A stretch of 64,000 nt of DNA from assembly GCA_021234155.1 (NCBI GenBank), contig JAJEKV010000030.1, forward strand, positions 6,941,890 through 7,005,889, read 5' to 3'. The number at the start of each line of letters is the position of its first letter. Within the stretch, counting starts at the first letter, position 1. Shown here in pieces: positions 11,401 through 21,930 of this stretch. This stretch comes from Isoetes taiwanensis (lineage: Eukaryota; Streptophyta; Lycopodiopsida; Isoetales; Isoetaceae). The notes under the pieces are model-generated. The model searched no databases, was not told the DNA's origin, and saw only the letters and a program-made list of their open reading frames with translations. The translations under genes were made by a program, and so were the position numbers.

Positions 11401-12310
11401 TTAGATGGATGGCATAGATCTTGATCTCCCTCCTATTCTCCTCGATTGGCCCTTAGAATTGGCGGTGGAGATTGGCGGTGAGATCAATGGGTAAGATGTC
11501 GATCCATGTCCCGTAATTTCATTGGTTGCCTGTTTTTCCTTTCCCTCCCTGCCGCCTTGTGTTTTTCCTTTCCCTCGAATGGCTATGGCGCATAGAGGTA
11601 TCCGACATGCACCTTGTGCATGCTGCCCTGCTTCAGTGGTGATCCGGACCACGATCCAAATTCCCCTAGTCACACCGGGCCGGCCTCCCGATTCGACCCA
11701 GGCCATACACCCCATGTTCAAGCAAAGGAAAAAAATCGGACAATGGGGAGATTCCTTTAACCGTGATCACTTTTGGTGGCCCTAGAGTCGAAATGATGAT
11801 TCGTAGATAGATGCGATGAGCTGAAAGTTAAAACTCGAGAATTGTTAACGAAAGATATTGTCCCAAATCGCCGGGTTTTCTGGCGAATGAAAACCTGGGG
11901 CCTCTCATAGATTTCTTAGATAATCCGCCATGGACGTTTTCACCGCCGGGGTAGAAATAAAGTTGAGCTCTAATGTCGCCATATCTGCGCAGCCCGGCGG
12001 CAATCCCGAGACAATAACTGAAGGGCATCTCATCTGATCGATGGGTTCCATGGGCATGGCGAGAGAGTTTCGACCGCCACCCGATCGATCCCCGCTCGGT
12101 GAACAAATCGCGGCGGATTTCTGGCCCGAATCAAAGATTCCGGTGTCCCGGTGATATGCCGCATGCAAACAGACATCTGTAAACCAGCAGACATCTGGCC
12201 GCTCCTTGTTCCCTCCAGAAAAATGCCTCTGCTTGGCTATGGCGATACCAAATCCGGCAATGGTGCTCTGCCCCTGCGGCACATGGAGTAGAGTATGCTT
12301 TTGGCCCATG
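11400..12310 (-). other. GC-richer island with minus-strand open frames; possible captured fragment
   Basis: Base composition changes here from AT-rich to roughly balanced. Minus-strand frames of 134 codons (11,905-12,309, starting MGQKHTLLHVPQGQS), 92 codons (11,828-12,106) and 106 codons (11,401-11,721) overlap. I do not recognise a family. The contrast with the AT-rich flanks suggests a captured host-gene fragment, a habit known for CACTA elements; that is inference. Confidence 0.3.
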
Positions 12311-13961
12311 AATACTCGCTAGTTCCGTGGCGCCTGATTCGTATTTCGAAAGGGAATATTATTGGAAACAACTGATTTGGAGCTGGATGAGGTAAGAGAA
12401 TTCATTGAGCATGTGTCTTTGCGGTATACAATTGATTCTTACCATCTGATTACAAATAACTGCTGTTTAGGGTTTCAGCTTACCAACCACAGGCGATTCT
12501 TACGGACTTGTGAACTAAAAAATTAATGAACTCCTATATGCTCGGGGGTTTCATATATAGCTCACATCACTCTTGGGCCATCTCTGACTTCCAATACTCC
12601 TATTCTGGTTAGTGGTGCCTTTCAGCCCATATAGGAAAATCCGCTTTGGTTTTTTGACGTCTAAAATTGGTTGCTTGTTTTATATGCAGCAGGCCATTCG
12701 ATACAAATGGATGCTTTAGATGTTTCTACTGGTCAGGTATCCTTCAAGGCTTTAGATGTTTCTACTGCTTTACATTGTGGCTTTCTTCTTTCAAGGCTGC
12801 AAAAAATGGGTGGAGAGGCTCGCCAAAGCAGGCCTTTGCACTTTTCCTACTTGTGTCTTCTGCTATCGGCTTCAGATTCGAAATAAAAATCTCTTTCTGT
12901 ACGGGTCTTCTACAGCCGTCTTAAGATCGAAATAAAAAAGCTTCCTTTTTCGAGTTTGTGTTAAAATTTTGATCTCAAAACTCTGTTAAATTTCGTTGTA
13001 ACTTCTATTGCAATTATTGAAATTTGGCCTCTAAAACAGGCCTAAATTTAATGAACTTGGTTGGGTTCAATTCCCAAAAAAGACTTTCTTAGCTGGATAT
13101 GCTTAGATTGAATAAACAAGAAAGAATAATAAAATGATGTCTGATGTCATGTTTAAAATAAAATATGATTATATTGCCTTCTAGATTCTAGTGAATACTG
13201 GATTTTTTTTATTTTTTTTTGAAAATATATGCCACGTGTCACTACATGATTGGTTAAAGACAACATTTATTTTTCTTATATGTCATAATAATGCTTTTTT
13301 ATTAAAAAAATAACTTGTAGATTTTATAGTAACTACATACCATATTGTGTAAAAACAATATATGAATTTTTTTCTCAAAAGACTATTGTAGATTTTTTTT
13401 GAAATTACCTATATTTTTATGAGGAAAACAATAATGGAAAACAATGGCACCTTTTAAAAACTACATATGGAGACAAAATATCAACATAGAGAAAATTGGA
13501 AACATTTGAAAACAACAATTATTTTTAAAATAATACATATGAATTTCTTGAAAATTACATATCATTTTTTTGGGAAAAACAATGTCGACTTTAAAAACTA
13601 CAAGTGGAGAAAACAAAACAACACGTATTGAAAAGGAAAAACAACTATTTTTTTTCGGTTTTCACGTGTACTAATATTTAAACCTACATGTGTTTTTGAA
13701 GATAAACAACGCCGTGGCTCCTCAAAAAAACAAATAATCCAAGAAAAAAAACTACACGCCGAAAAAGTTCGGTAAAAAACAACAAAGGAAAAAAAACACG
13801 CTTGACAAAAAAACAAAAAAGTGCCGAAAAAACCACCGGTGGGATTTTTTTGGCAAAACCACCGCCTCTTTGTGCAAATCCGATAAACGGGCCACGTGGA
13901 CTTTTAGGGCCATTTTGGTGTTGTTTTTGGCATAAAACAACACTTCCGCACAAGTAAAAAA
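12311..13961. other. AT-rich right subterminal region of CACTA-like element
   Basis: AT-rich with long A and T runs. From about 13,230 to 13,960 short motifs recur (CTACATATGGAG, CTACAAGTGGAG, CTACACGCCG, CACGTGTCACTACATG, CTACATGTG), plausibly right-end subterminal repeats. A small ORF near 12,667-12,924 has no recognisable domain. No gene is supported. Confidence 0.45.
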
Positions 13962-13992
13962 CAACCGTGGACCAAAATTCGGGGTCAGTGTG
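13962..13992 (-). repeat. Right terminal inverted repeat of the CACTA-like element
   Basis: Pairs with 2,507-2,537 (27/31). It ends in GGGGTCAGTGTG and is followed by the duplicated TTC at 13,993-13,995. Confidence 0.88.
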
Positions 13993-15850
13993 TTCAGGCT
14001 ACAATCAAATTTCAATCAAAGAGGCAGATCAACTCAAGACTACCTTCACTACCCGTGGGGCACTTTTGCCTACAAGGTGGTTCCTTTTGGTTTATCCAAC
14101 TCTCCCTCCACGTTTCAACGCATCATGCTCTCGGTTTTTCACGATTATATGAAGGAGAAACCCTTTCTCCACATTTTTCAAGATGACTTTTTCAGCCTAC
14201 AGTTCCATGGATGATCACCGGACAAGTTAGAGCTCGCTCTTCGTAAAATGTGATGAGTCTGGTATTAGTCTCAAACCTGAGAAATGCACCTTCTGCGTCA
14301 CCTCTGGTGTTCTGTTAGGTCATGTGGTCAGTAAAGAAGGTATCACCACGGATCCTACTAAAATCAGTTGTGTGCTTAAGGCTCAAGCTCCATCTAATAT
14401 CAAAGAGACACATTCTTTTCTGGGCAAGGTCAATTACTATTCCACCTTCATTCCTGGACTTGCAGCTATTGCTGATCCCATTCATAAACTCACGGGTGAT
14501 GAATCCACCTGGGCTTGGAATTCCCGTGCGCTGTCGCTTTCCAATAGTTTAAGGCTCAAGCTCCATCTAATATCAAAGAGACACGTTCTTTTCTGGGCAA
14601 GGTCAATTACTATTCCACCTTCATTCTTGGACTTGCAGCTATTGCTGATACTCACGGGTGATGAATCCACCTGGACTTGGAATTCCTAGGCAGATGTTGC
14701 TTTCCAATAGTTGAAGCTCTTGCTTACTCAGGCCCCTGTGCTTGTTCCGCCCCAATGGGACAAGCCCTTCCATGTTCATGTTGATGTCTCCGCATTTGCT
14801 ATTGGTGCTGTTCTCTCTCAAGCATATGACGTGCACACAGATAAACCCAACCATTATGCCAGCAGAAAACTCAATCCTGCTGAGCGCAACTACTCTGCCA
14901 CTGAAAGGGAGGCCTTGGGTTTAATTTTTTGTGTCCAACGCTTCCGTCATTATTTGTTGGGCAGTCAGATCAAGTTCTTTGTTGATCATCAGGCTCTTCT
15001 CTATTTGATCAACAAGTCCACGCCCACGGGCAGGATTGCTCGTTGGGTCCTTCTTTTGCAAGAATTCGCTCCTTTTGAGATCGTTCATTAAGCTGGCAAA
15101 TCTCATGTTGTCCCAGATTATCTCTCACCCATACATACAGATGATCCCTCCACGGGTGTTTTAGATGCCTTTCCTGATGCACAGCTATTTTTTATCATGG
15201 CCACACCCCATTGGTTCCATAACTTTCAGCAGTATCTTCTCAGCGGTGCTCTTCCCTCAGAGGATCCCACGCTTTCTCCTGAAAAACTTTGATCCCGCCA
15301 ATGTCAGTTTCTCCGTGAGGTCCGGGACTACACCATGGTTGCGGGCCATCTGTACAAACGTGGCAAGGATATGGTCCTCAGACGCTGTGTTCTTCCTCGT
15401 GAAGTGCCCGATATCGTTCGACAAGCCCATGAGGGACTTGGTGGTGGACATTTCCACGGTGACACCACGGCATGCAAAATCCTTCTCGCAGGCTATTTCT
15501 GGCCCACGCTCTTCAAGGATGCCCATGCTCACGCCCGCACGTGTGATGTCTGTCAGCGTGTGGGTCGGCCCACGGCCCGTGACGCACTCCCGTTGACACC
15601 GGTCGCCACGCCACTTCCCTTCAGCAAATGGGGAATGGACTTTGTGGGGCCCATGGATCCTCCCGCGTGGCATACCCGTGCCCGCTACATTCTTGTCATA
15701 ACTGATTATGCTACCAAATGGGCTGAGGCTTGTGCACTTCCAGACAATACTGCCGCCAGCACCGCCAAGGTTCTGTACACACACATCATCACGCGTTTTG
15801 GCTGTCCCACGGAGCTTGTCAGTGATCGTGGAGTTCATTTCTTCTGGCTT
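13993..15850 (+). pseudogene. Ty3/gypsy RT (rest), RNase H and integrase (N-terminal part), broken
   Basis: This continues the RT interrupted at 2,506: GYNQISIKEADQLKTTFTT, then IFQDDF, a variant of the FxDD catalytic box, near 14,180. RNase H is seen from 14,711 (HVDVSAFAIGAVLSQ, SATEREALGL, FVDHQALLYL). Integrase has an HHCC zinc finger (HEGLGGGHFHGD...CDVCQRVG, ~15,430-15,560) and the first two catalytic Asp contexts (GMDFVGP and LVSDRGVHF). It then stops at about 15,846, fused to aORF sequence, so the third catalytic residue and the C-terminal domain are missing. Frameshifts and stops occur (14,150-14,250, 14,530 and the TAA after VH near 15,090). It is not functional. Confidence 0.93.
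14378..14710 (+). repeat. 173-bp tandem duplication inside RT
   Basis: The segment starting AAGGCTCAAGCTCCATC at 14,378 repeats from 14,551. The second copy lacks about 10 bp (CCCATTCATAAA region). The minus-strand copy has this stretch once, so the duplication happened in this copy. Confidence 0.9.
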
Positions 15851-18236
15851 TGACACTGCTGTGGGTGCTCACCTCCAGGCCATCATCCGTCATTATATAC
15901 CTATCACCAGTCCAGGGTCCCCCTCTACTTCTCAGGCATCCACTCACCAAACCTTCCATTCCCTTCCTAAAAACCAACATGCTGAGACTTCACGTCCTCC
16001 TCTTTCTCTTGGTCATGCTCAACATCCAGACAAACCTATTCTTGTTTCCTCTTCATCCACGGAAACCACGCCCTCCACTTCTCATCATGTTTCTCATAGA
16101 CCCATCACCAACAGGGCCCCGCACCTCCACCTTCTCGACAGGTCCTGTATCAATACCAGCAAGATGTCCAAGCCGTTGTCCTAAAACTCCAGGACTCGCA
16201 AGAAGTCTTCATAAATGGTGTTCAAGCCTACATAGAGGCCACGGAAGCCGTTCACAGGGATCTTCAAGCTGCCAACACGCAAGTTCAATCCCTGGAAGAC
16301 AAACTTCAACAAAAGCATGAGGCTCTTTTACAGGCCCGTGAATCTCTCAAGACTGCGCAAGACCAGACAAGCCTGCTTGCTGATCAACAGGCTGAGTTTC
16401 AGACGACCATTCAGGAATTGCTGGCACATATCAAAGAAAAGGATAAACTCCTTGGCGACAAGTATAAGCCCTTGCAGATCTTCACACCATGTACACTGAG
16501 CTCTCTCAAACACTCAACTTCAAGAGCTCAAAGAGCGCAACGAGCAGCTCCCTTCTCTCGAAGGCCAACTGGCAACGCTGCAAAATCAGGTCACATCTCT
16601 TCAGACTCAGCTCACAGATGCACAGAAACAAAAAATAATTGATGATACAAAGATTGCCACGCTTCGCCTGCATACTCCTGGGCAATCAGTTTCACAGGGC
16701 ATGTCTCTCACAGACGGTTCCGTGATCAATCACGTCTCCTGCTCGAAAAGGATAATCAGATCCGCGACCTGGAAAATCAACTCCAGCAAGCTGTTCAATC
16801 CGCGTATCTGGATTATGTGGTTGCCCGACGCCACCTTTTCCTTCTCAAGTGGTACGCGGCAAACGGTCAGGTTAATGCGCAGCCCCTGGGCAGCGCGGAT
16901 TTTCTCAGGATCTGGCCGGACCTTTCCATTGAAGACAAAGGCTTACTCTGTGCTCTACTAGTCTTTCAAATCCACTACGAGGATTCCGATTTGATCATCT
17001 TCCGAGTTGTTCAGCCGATGGCGTATATTTTTCATGATTTTTATCTGGCTGACACACAAGATAAATTCAGAGATGAGGCCCATCGCATTTTTCAAGGCAA
17101 CCCCCATGCTCACTGGTTGTTGTTGGACACCAACCCGTATTTACAGGATCATGATCGGTCTCACACTCTTGGAACGGAGCACATGCCTGAGCTTGCTCAT
17201 CACTTACCTCTGTGGCAAGCAGAAATGCTGGAACAGGTGCGGAAGAATCTAGCCCATCCTGAGGATCTTCCGTTTGCACAAATTTATATGTAGCACTTGG
17301 GAGGCTACAATCAACTGCGTGCCCTTCTGGACAGCAAGACTATACCCACGGGTTGGGTTAATCCTCCCGCTTATACCATGCTCTCGGGCTCGATTGGGAT
17401 CAGTGGTGTCGCAGCACTTGATAAGGACCTTGTTCGTGAATTCCAGGAGCAGGCCCAGCAACCCACACCCACTGGTCTTGCTATCTCTCCATATGCTTTC
17501 TTGGGTGCACACCCGCAAGATCCGATATCTCACCACTTAGAGATTGGCGTCTTCCTTTTGGAATAAATTTATGGAAGGCCACGACCGGTCCCCCTGCTCG
17601 CATCTCTACAGATCTTCGGTGGGATCCACGTTTTGTTCGACGCTCTAATTGGGAGGATGGTGCAACCTTGGAGCACACAGAAAATTGGATCTTCATCCCC
17701 AATGAGAGCGGTTGGCAGACGCCCACTCATGGTGTCCACGGTCTTGATCTCTTTTTGGAGCGTGCTGCCACCTCACCGGATCCCTCAGTTCATCGCCAAG
17801 CAGGTTTCTGTGCTGCTTTAAAGTGCCTCCTATTAAGTTCTCTAAATTGACAACGTCCTATCTTTTATTGCAACCCGAATGCCAGCGTCAGTGCCTTCGG
17901 TCTTCAGACTTGCCTTCTCATAGAATGCCAGTATGTCCCTGCTGAAGCACACCGTGCCTTGGAAGAAATGGTGCATTCAAGTTTTCTCATTGATGCTCTT
18001 CCTGCCATCGGTCTCAACACTCTGGAAGCTCTCCAGGCACGCCAAGATCTCATTGGGACTTATCATAATGGCGCCCGTCCTCATACCCGCGAGGATGAAT
18101 TTCAGACTGCTGGGTTTCCGCCCTCAGAAACAGTTCCCCCTTTTCTTCTCACTGAGTGTCGTTTGGTGGGGGGGAGTGTTAGTCCTGTACGTCCTGGTAC
18201 AGGACTATTCATGCACACGACGGACCAGGTCTAGGC
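15851..18236 (+). pseudogene. Additional 3' ORF (aORF) of the Ty3/gypsy element: linker, coiled coil, unknown C-terminal domain
   Basis: Between integrase and the 3' LTR lies about 2.4 kb of broken coding sequence in the sense direction. In order: a Ser/Pro/Thr-rich linker (15,870-16,140); a long heptad-rich coiled coil (16,180-16,480, with KLQDSQE, DLQAANTQVQSLEDKLQQKH, LLADQQAEFQTTIQELLA); a second short coiled stretch (RDLENQLQQAV near 16,770); then a globular region from 16,800 (YLDYVVARRHLFLLKWYAA, FRVVQPMAYIFHDFY) to about 18,234. I recognise no enzyme or envelope motif and no signal peptide. The minus-strand copy carries the same linker and coiled coil plus the N-terminus this copy lacks. 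The function is unknown. Downstream ORFs of this kind are known in several plant Ty3/gypsy lineages. Confidence 0.75.
18163..18176 (+). promoter_or_regulatory. Polypurine tract of the Ty3/gypsy copy
   Basis: TTGGTGGGGGGGAG abuts the LTR start TGTTAGTCCTG. The PPT primes plus-strand DNA synthesis in LTR retrotransposons. Confidence 0.85.
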
Positions 18237-18772
18237 CAAGGATCCACAGTCAGGTGTAGGTCAGTCGTCAAAGGCCCAGCAGAAGACCAAGCCGCAGACC
18301 AAGCCACAGACCACACAGAAGGCCACGGGCACGAAGAGGTCAAGAGCAGACAAGTGATGGGCTATCACTGTCAGCGTCAGTGTGATTTCAGGCATCTCAA
18401 GAGGCACCGCCAACATTCCTGCAAATCAGGCCTCCTTCTAGGAGTGGGCACCGAAATCTGTCAGAGTGTCTATATTGGGCCAAAGGCCATTGTACTATAT
18501 ATATGAGTAGAGCTAGCACTCGATTTTAGATGAGTTTTTAGTCTTATCTCACTTCTGTTTTCTCCCGATTGCGAGAGCTCATGTATCATCTTTGATATCA
18601 AAGAGTTTTGTTCTCATCATTGTGTGCTTCTTGTTTTTCTTGTTCTCTCTTCTCCTGTTCCTTTGTTTCTTTTACAAATCCCGCGTGACACAGCTACCGG
18701 ATTCTCCTGTTTGATCCACGGGTCCTCACAGAGGGCTGTCTTGCAGGAGTTCCCGAACCCAGACCCCAAACA
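18177..18772 (+). repeat. 3' LTR of the plus-strand Ty3/gypsy copy (596 bp)
   Basis: Starts TGTTAG after the PPT and ends AAACA. The right two thirds match the minus-strand 5' LTR at 32,175-32,560 (ATCCACGGGTCCTCACAGAG, GTACTATATATAT, GAGAGCTCATGTA). A TATA-like TACTATATATATGAG lies near 18,492. The next five bases, TGTAA, would be the target duplication; the partner is outside the window. Confidence 0.88.
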
Positions 18773-19264
18773 TGTAAGAAGCTTGCACCTAGATGGGCAG
18801 GACCATTTTGGATAATCGAAAGGATAGGCCCTTAGACCTACCGCTTGGATTTGCCTGCACATTTAAAAATCCATAAAGTTTTTCATGTAAGTCTTCTCAA
18901 GAAGCATCATCCGAATCCAGAAGAGGTACTTGACACACCAACACTTCTGGAGATGACTGAGGATCAGTTGGAGATTGTTCCAGAAGCTCTCCTTGATCGT
19001 GCATATAAACAAACCCGTCAAACTCAAATCTTGCAGTACTTGGTCAAGTGGAAACACTTACCCACAGAGGACGCAACATGGGTTCTTAAGGCGGATTTGG
19101 ATAAGACTTACCCGGACTTTATGAAGGAGTGCCAGGGCCGAACCATCCAAGACGCAATCATCTCCAACCCAAATGGTAAGTACAGTGCTCTGTTAGTGCG
19201 ACAGGGGTCATATGAGTGCAATCCAGCACGGATTCTTTTAGGGGTTGGGTTACATGCATTCTAG
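18773..19264 (+). pseudogene. Chromovirus integrase C-terminus and chromodomain, 5'-interrupted
   Basis: The frame opens with CKKLAPRWAGPFWIIERIGP, the GPY/F-type integrase tail, broken by one stop near 18,836. It continues YRLDLPAHLKIHKVFHVSLL and ends with a chromodomain (QILQYLVKWKHLPTEDATWV, ~19,025-19,085). In chromoviruses this domain steers integration toward histone-marked chromatin. The upstream gag-pol is not in the window because the plus-strand element of 1-18,772 inserted here. A related minus-strand copy is at 50,200-50,915. Confidence 0.9.
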
Positions 19265-19707
19265 ATGGGGAAACTGGGCATATAGGCATTCATCATAGGA
19301 TGCATTCGTCTACGGCCATTATGGGAATATTGCCATTCCTTACGCCGAGACGACATGCAAGCCCTAGACATGATAGGACCCTTGCATTCATATTTTTCTT
19401 TCTTTAAGGGGGTGGTCCCTTCAACCACACTATTTCACTTAATTCTTAAACACTAATGCCTGTCCTTCTGCAGGCCAGTAGAGCGTACTCGTAAGCTGCA
19501 GAAGACGGGAGGCCTCACGTAGTAGGCCAACTTGTGTTTTGAATTTGACTTGTTTTAGAATGTGTTTCAAAATACTCCTTACTGTTTTGTTTAGACGGGA
19601 CTTTTTGTCCTACTGTTTGCCTATGTAAACCTTTCTTATTTCAATAAACTAAACTCCTCTCCATTAACTTTAATGCTGAGGACAGCATTAATCCAAGGGG
19701 GGGAGAA
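19265..19707 (+). other. 3' untranslated region and polypurine tract of the chromovirus
   Basis: Non-coding between the chromodomain frame and the LTR. The last bases, CCAAGGGGGGGAGAA (19,693-19,707), are a PPT directly before the LTR TGTGACG. Confidence 0.75.
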
Positions 19708-21254
19708 TGTGACGTTCCAGATATTTATACGGTATACGTATACACACCAGGACACGTCACCAAGACATATTGGTCCTAAGGGTCCAAGTGAGGGTCGACC
19801 ATAATGGTTTTATTTAGATATACTAATAAATCCATTATGGATAATTATAAATTATAATGGACTAATTCACATAATTAAGCCATTATGGCCTAATTAGCTA
19901 ATTATCACCAATAAGGGATCGCCACCTGGTCCAAATCGATTGGCCAGGAGGACCTTCCATTTTGGGCCTAGGAAAAGGAGTCCTACCCCATTTTCTCCCC
20001 CAAATTCGAATTTGGGACTAAGGAGGAGCAGCAGCCAGCCTAAGCTTGATTTGCCAACAATCACCTCCCAGTTTCGAGAGATGGGCTCTTATCGTGATCA
20101 CAGCTCTAACCAGGACACCGGTTAGTCAATAGATAGCTTCTTTTCTGCTGACACTTCTTTGAGTAGATGGAATGGTTAAGCTATCTTTATGAGTTGTTCT
20201 GAATACATGGATGTTAGTTACACTAGTTCTTTCTGCTTCTTCCATGTATTGGGAATTAAGGGAAGGGTAGTGGCCTAAAAGCTTCCTAGGATTAGAGATG
20301 TTCCTAGTTAGATCCCTTAATACCCAATAAATGCGGCCTGTGGACAAGAGCCTACCTGGCTGTGGATGCTATGATATGGTTCAGCACCAGACAACGAGTA
20401 TGAGGGTGAAACGGGGGTGGGGTCCTGCCTAGCGCGGCTACGGGACTCCTACAGTGTGCTAGACCTATAGCCGGTCACTGTGTGTGGGCCGGATATGGGT
20501 CTGACACTCTCTGGGCCGGAGGGCGTGAGTCATAGATGGCCGTCCTGGGCTCGAACGGGTTGGTGAGGTGACCTTTAGATTTAGGAGAGTAAGTCGGGTA
20601 CGGATGTGGGGGTCACTGAGGGGGCACGTGTTCTCTAGCACACCCAGGGATCCGTCATACTCGGGAAGGAGACGCCTCTCCGACCTGCCTCATCGGATCG
20701 GGGAGATGTAACCCGGAGTAGTCCCGAAGGGTGATTCCTTGGGATTGCGTCTCCGGAGGGCTACAAGCATGTCATAGCATGATTCAGCCTATCTGCAAAG
20801 TGTGCACAGGAGGGGCGGATGGAGTGGACAACCCTAGCCATTGTCTTATGCCAGCCAACGCCATGTTATACTTCCGTCCGTTGATATCTTGAGACCCTGG
20901 CCGTCAGTTGATCCCTTGGAGTCTGAGCCCGGGGTAGTGCCCTGTTATTACGCTATTTTATGTTGTTATGAATGGATTGTATTTGCCATGATGATGAGGA
21001 TGGGCCACCCTTCGTGGTGGTATATTATTTTGCATTATGATTGTGTGCTAACATATATGTATGCTTCCGCTGTATAGGATTCCCCATAGAGGACGTGGGG
21101 CGAATGACACCTCCGTGATCCTCGCCCGGATACTTGGCCATCCCAAGTAGTCCGAGTACGATGGAGGGCCTTGCCATGGTGATTTAGTCGCCATGGGAGG
21201 GGAAGTCCCGTATCTATACGATGGGAGCATCGTATGGATTCTCGGAGCGTCACA
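19708..21254 (+). repeat. 3' LTR of plus-strand chromovirus (1,547 bp)
   Basis: Begins TGTGACGTTCCAG after a PPT and ends GAGCGTCACA, so the outer seven bases are an inverted repeat. It shares blocks with the minus-strand LTRs at 47,775 and 55,039, for example the GCAAAGTGTGCACAGGAGGGGCGG block and the CCCAATACA block. The next bases, GTAGG, belong to the interrupted aORF of the older element. Confidence 0.88.
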
Positions 21255-21930
21255 GTAGGTCTCGTGTTGACTCTGAGCTTCTTCAGCAGACTGGAGAGCT
21301 TGGTTGACCTGATGTTCTAAGTCACTGATTTTGTTATCTTTGTTTGCGAGGAGACGGGACTGATCACGGAGTTTCCGGTGAGAATGTGTGGCCTGTGAAG
21401 ATGAAGGGCCTTGAGTAGAGAGCTGAAACTGGAGACTTGCAATTTCTGTGTCATCTATGAGCTTCTGCTTCTGAGCTTCAACAACCTGAGCCTATAAAGG
21501 CGTGACCTGAGTCTGAAGTGCGGAGACTTGTCCTTGTGATCATCATGGAGACCAACCTGCTGGAGCTAATTGTTGTAATCTGTGGAGAGATTTGTATATA
21601 AGGTCTGGAGATCAGTAGGGAGCTTATCCTTATCCTGGAGTTTAGCCAGAAGTTCTTGAATGGTGGTCTGCAACTGAGCTTGCTGATCTGCTAGCATGGT
21701 GGTCCTTTCTTGTTCGGCCTGGAGAGCCTCACGGGTCTGTAAGAGAGCAGCGTGCTTATTTTGAAGATTGTCTTCAAGAGATTGAACCTGTGTTGTGGCA
21801 GCCTGAAGATCACGGTGAAGAGCTTCCGTGGAATCCATGTAATGATGGATCCCATTCATAAAGTGTTCTTGAGAGTCTTGAAGTTTGAACATGCATTCTT
21901 GGATGCCCTGTTGATACTGGAGTTGGTTAT
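21255..21930 (-). pseudogene. aORF coiled-coil part of the minus-strand Ty3/gypsy element G
   Basis: Minus-strand frame 21,566-21,892 encodes a coiled coil (MFKLQDSQEHFMNGIHHYMD, QVQSLEDNLQNKHAALLQ, LADQQAQLQTTIQELLAKLQ) matching 16,180-16,480. The sequence down to 21,255 matches 16,560-16,770 of the plus copy. The chromovirus then interrupts it, so the C-terminal domain of this copy lies outside the window. To the right the frame is cut by the 393-bp array. Confidence 0.85.

Noticed and set aside
21035-21253. Minus-strand open frames over the chromovirus LTR
   Set aside because: They lie inside an LTR and have no domain.
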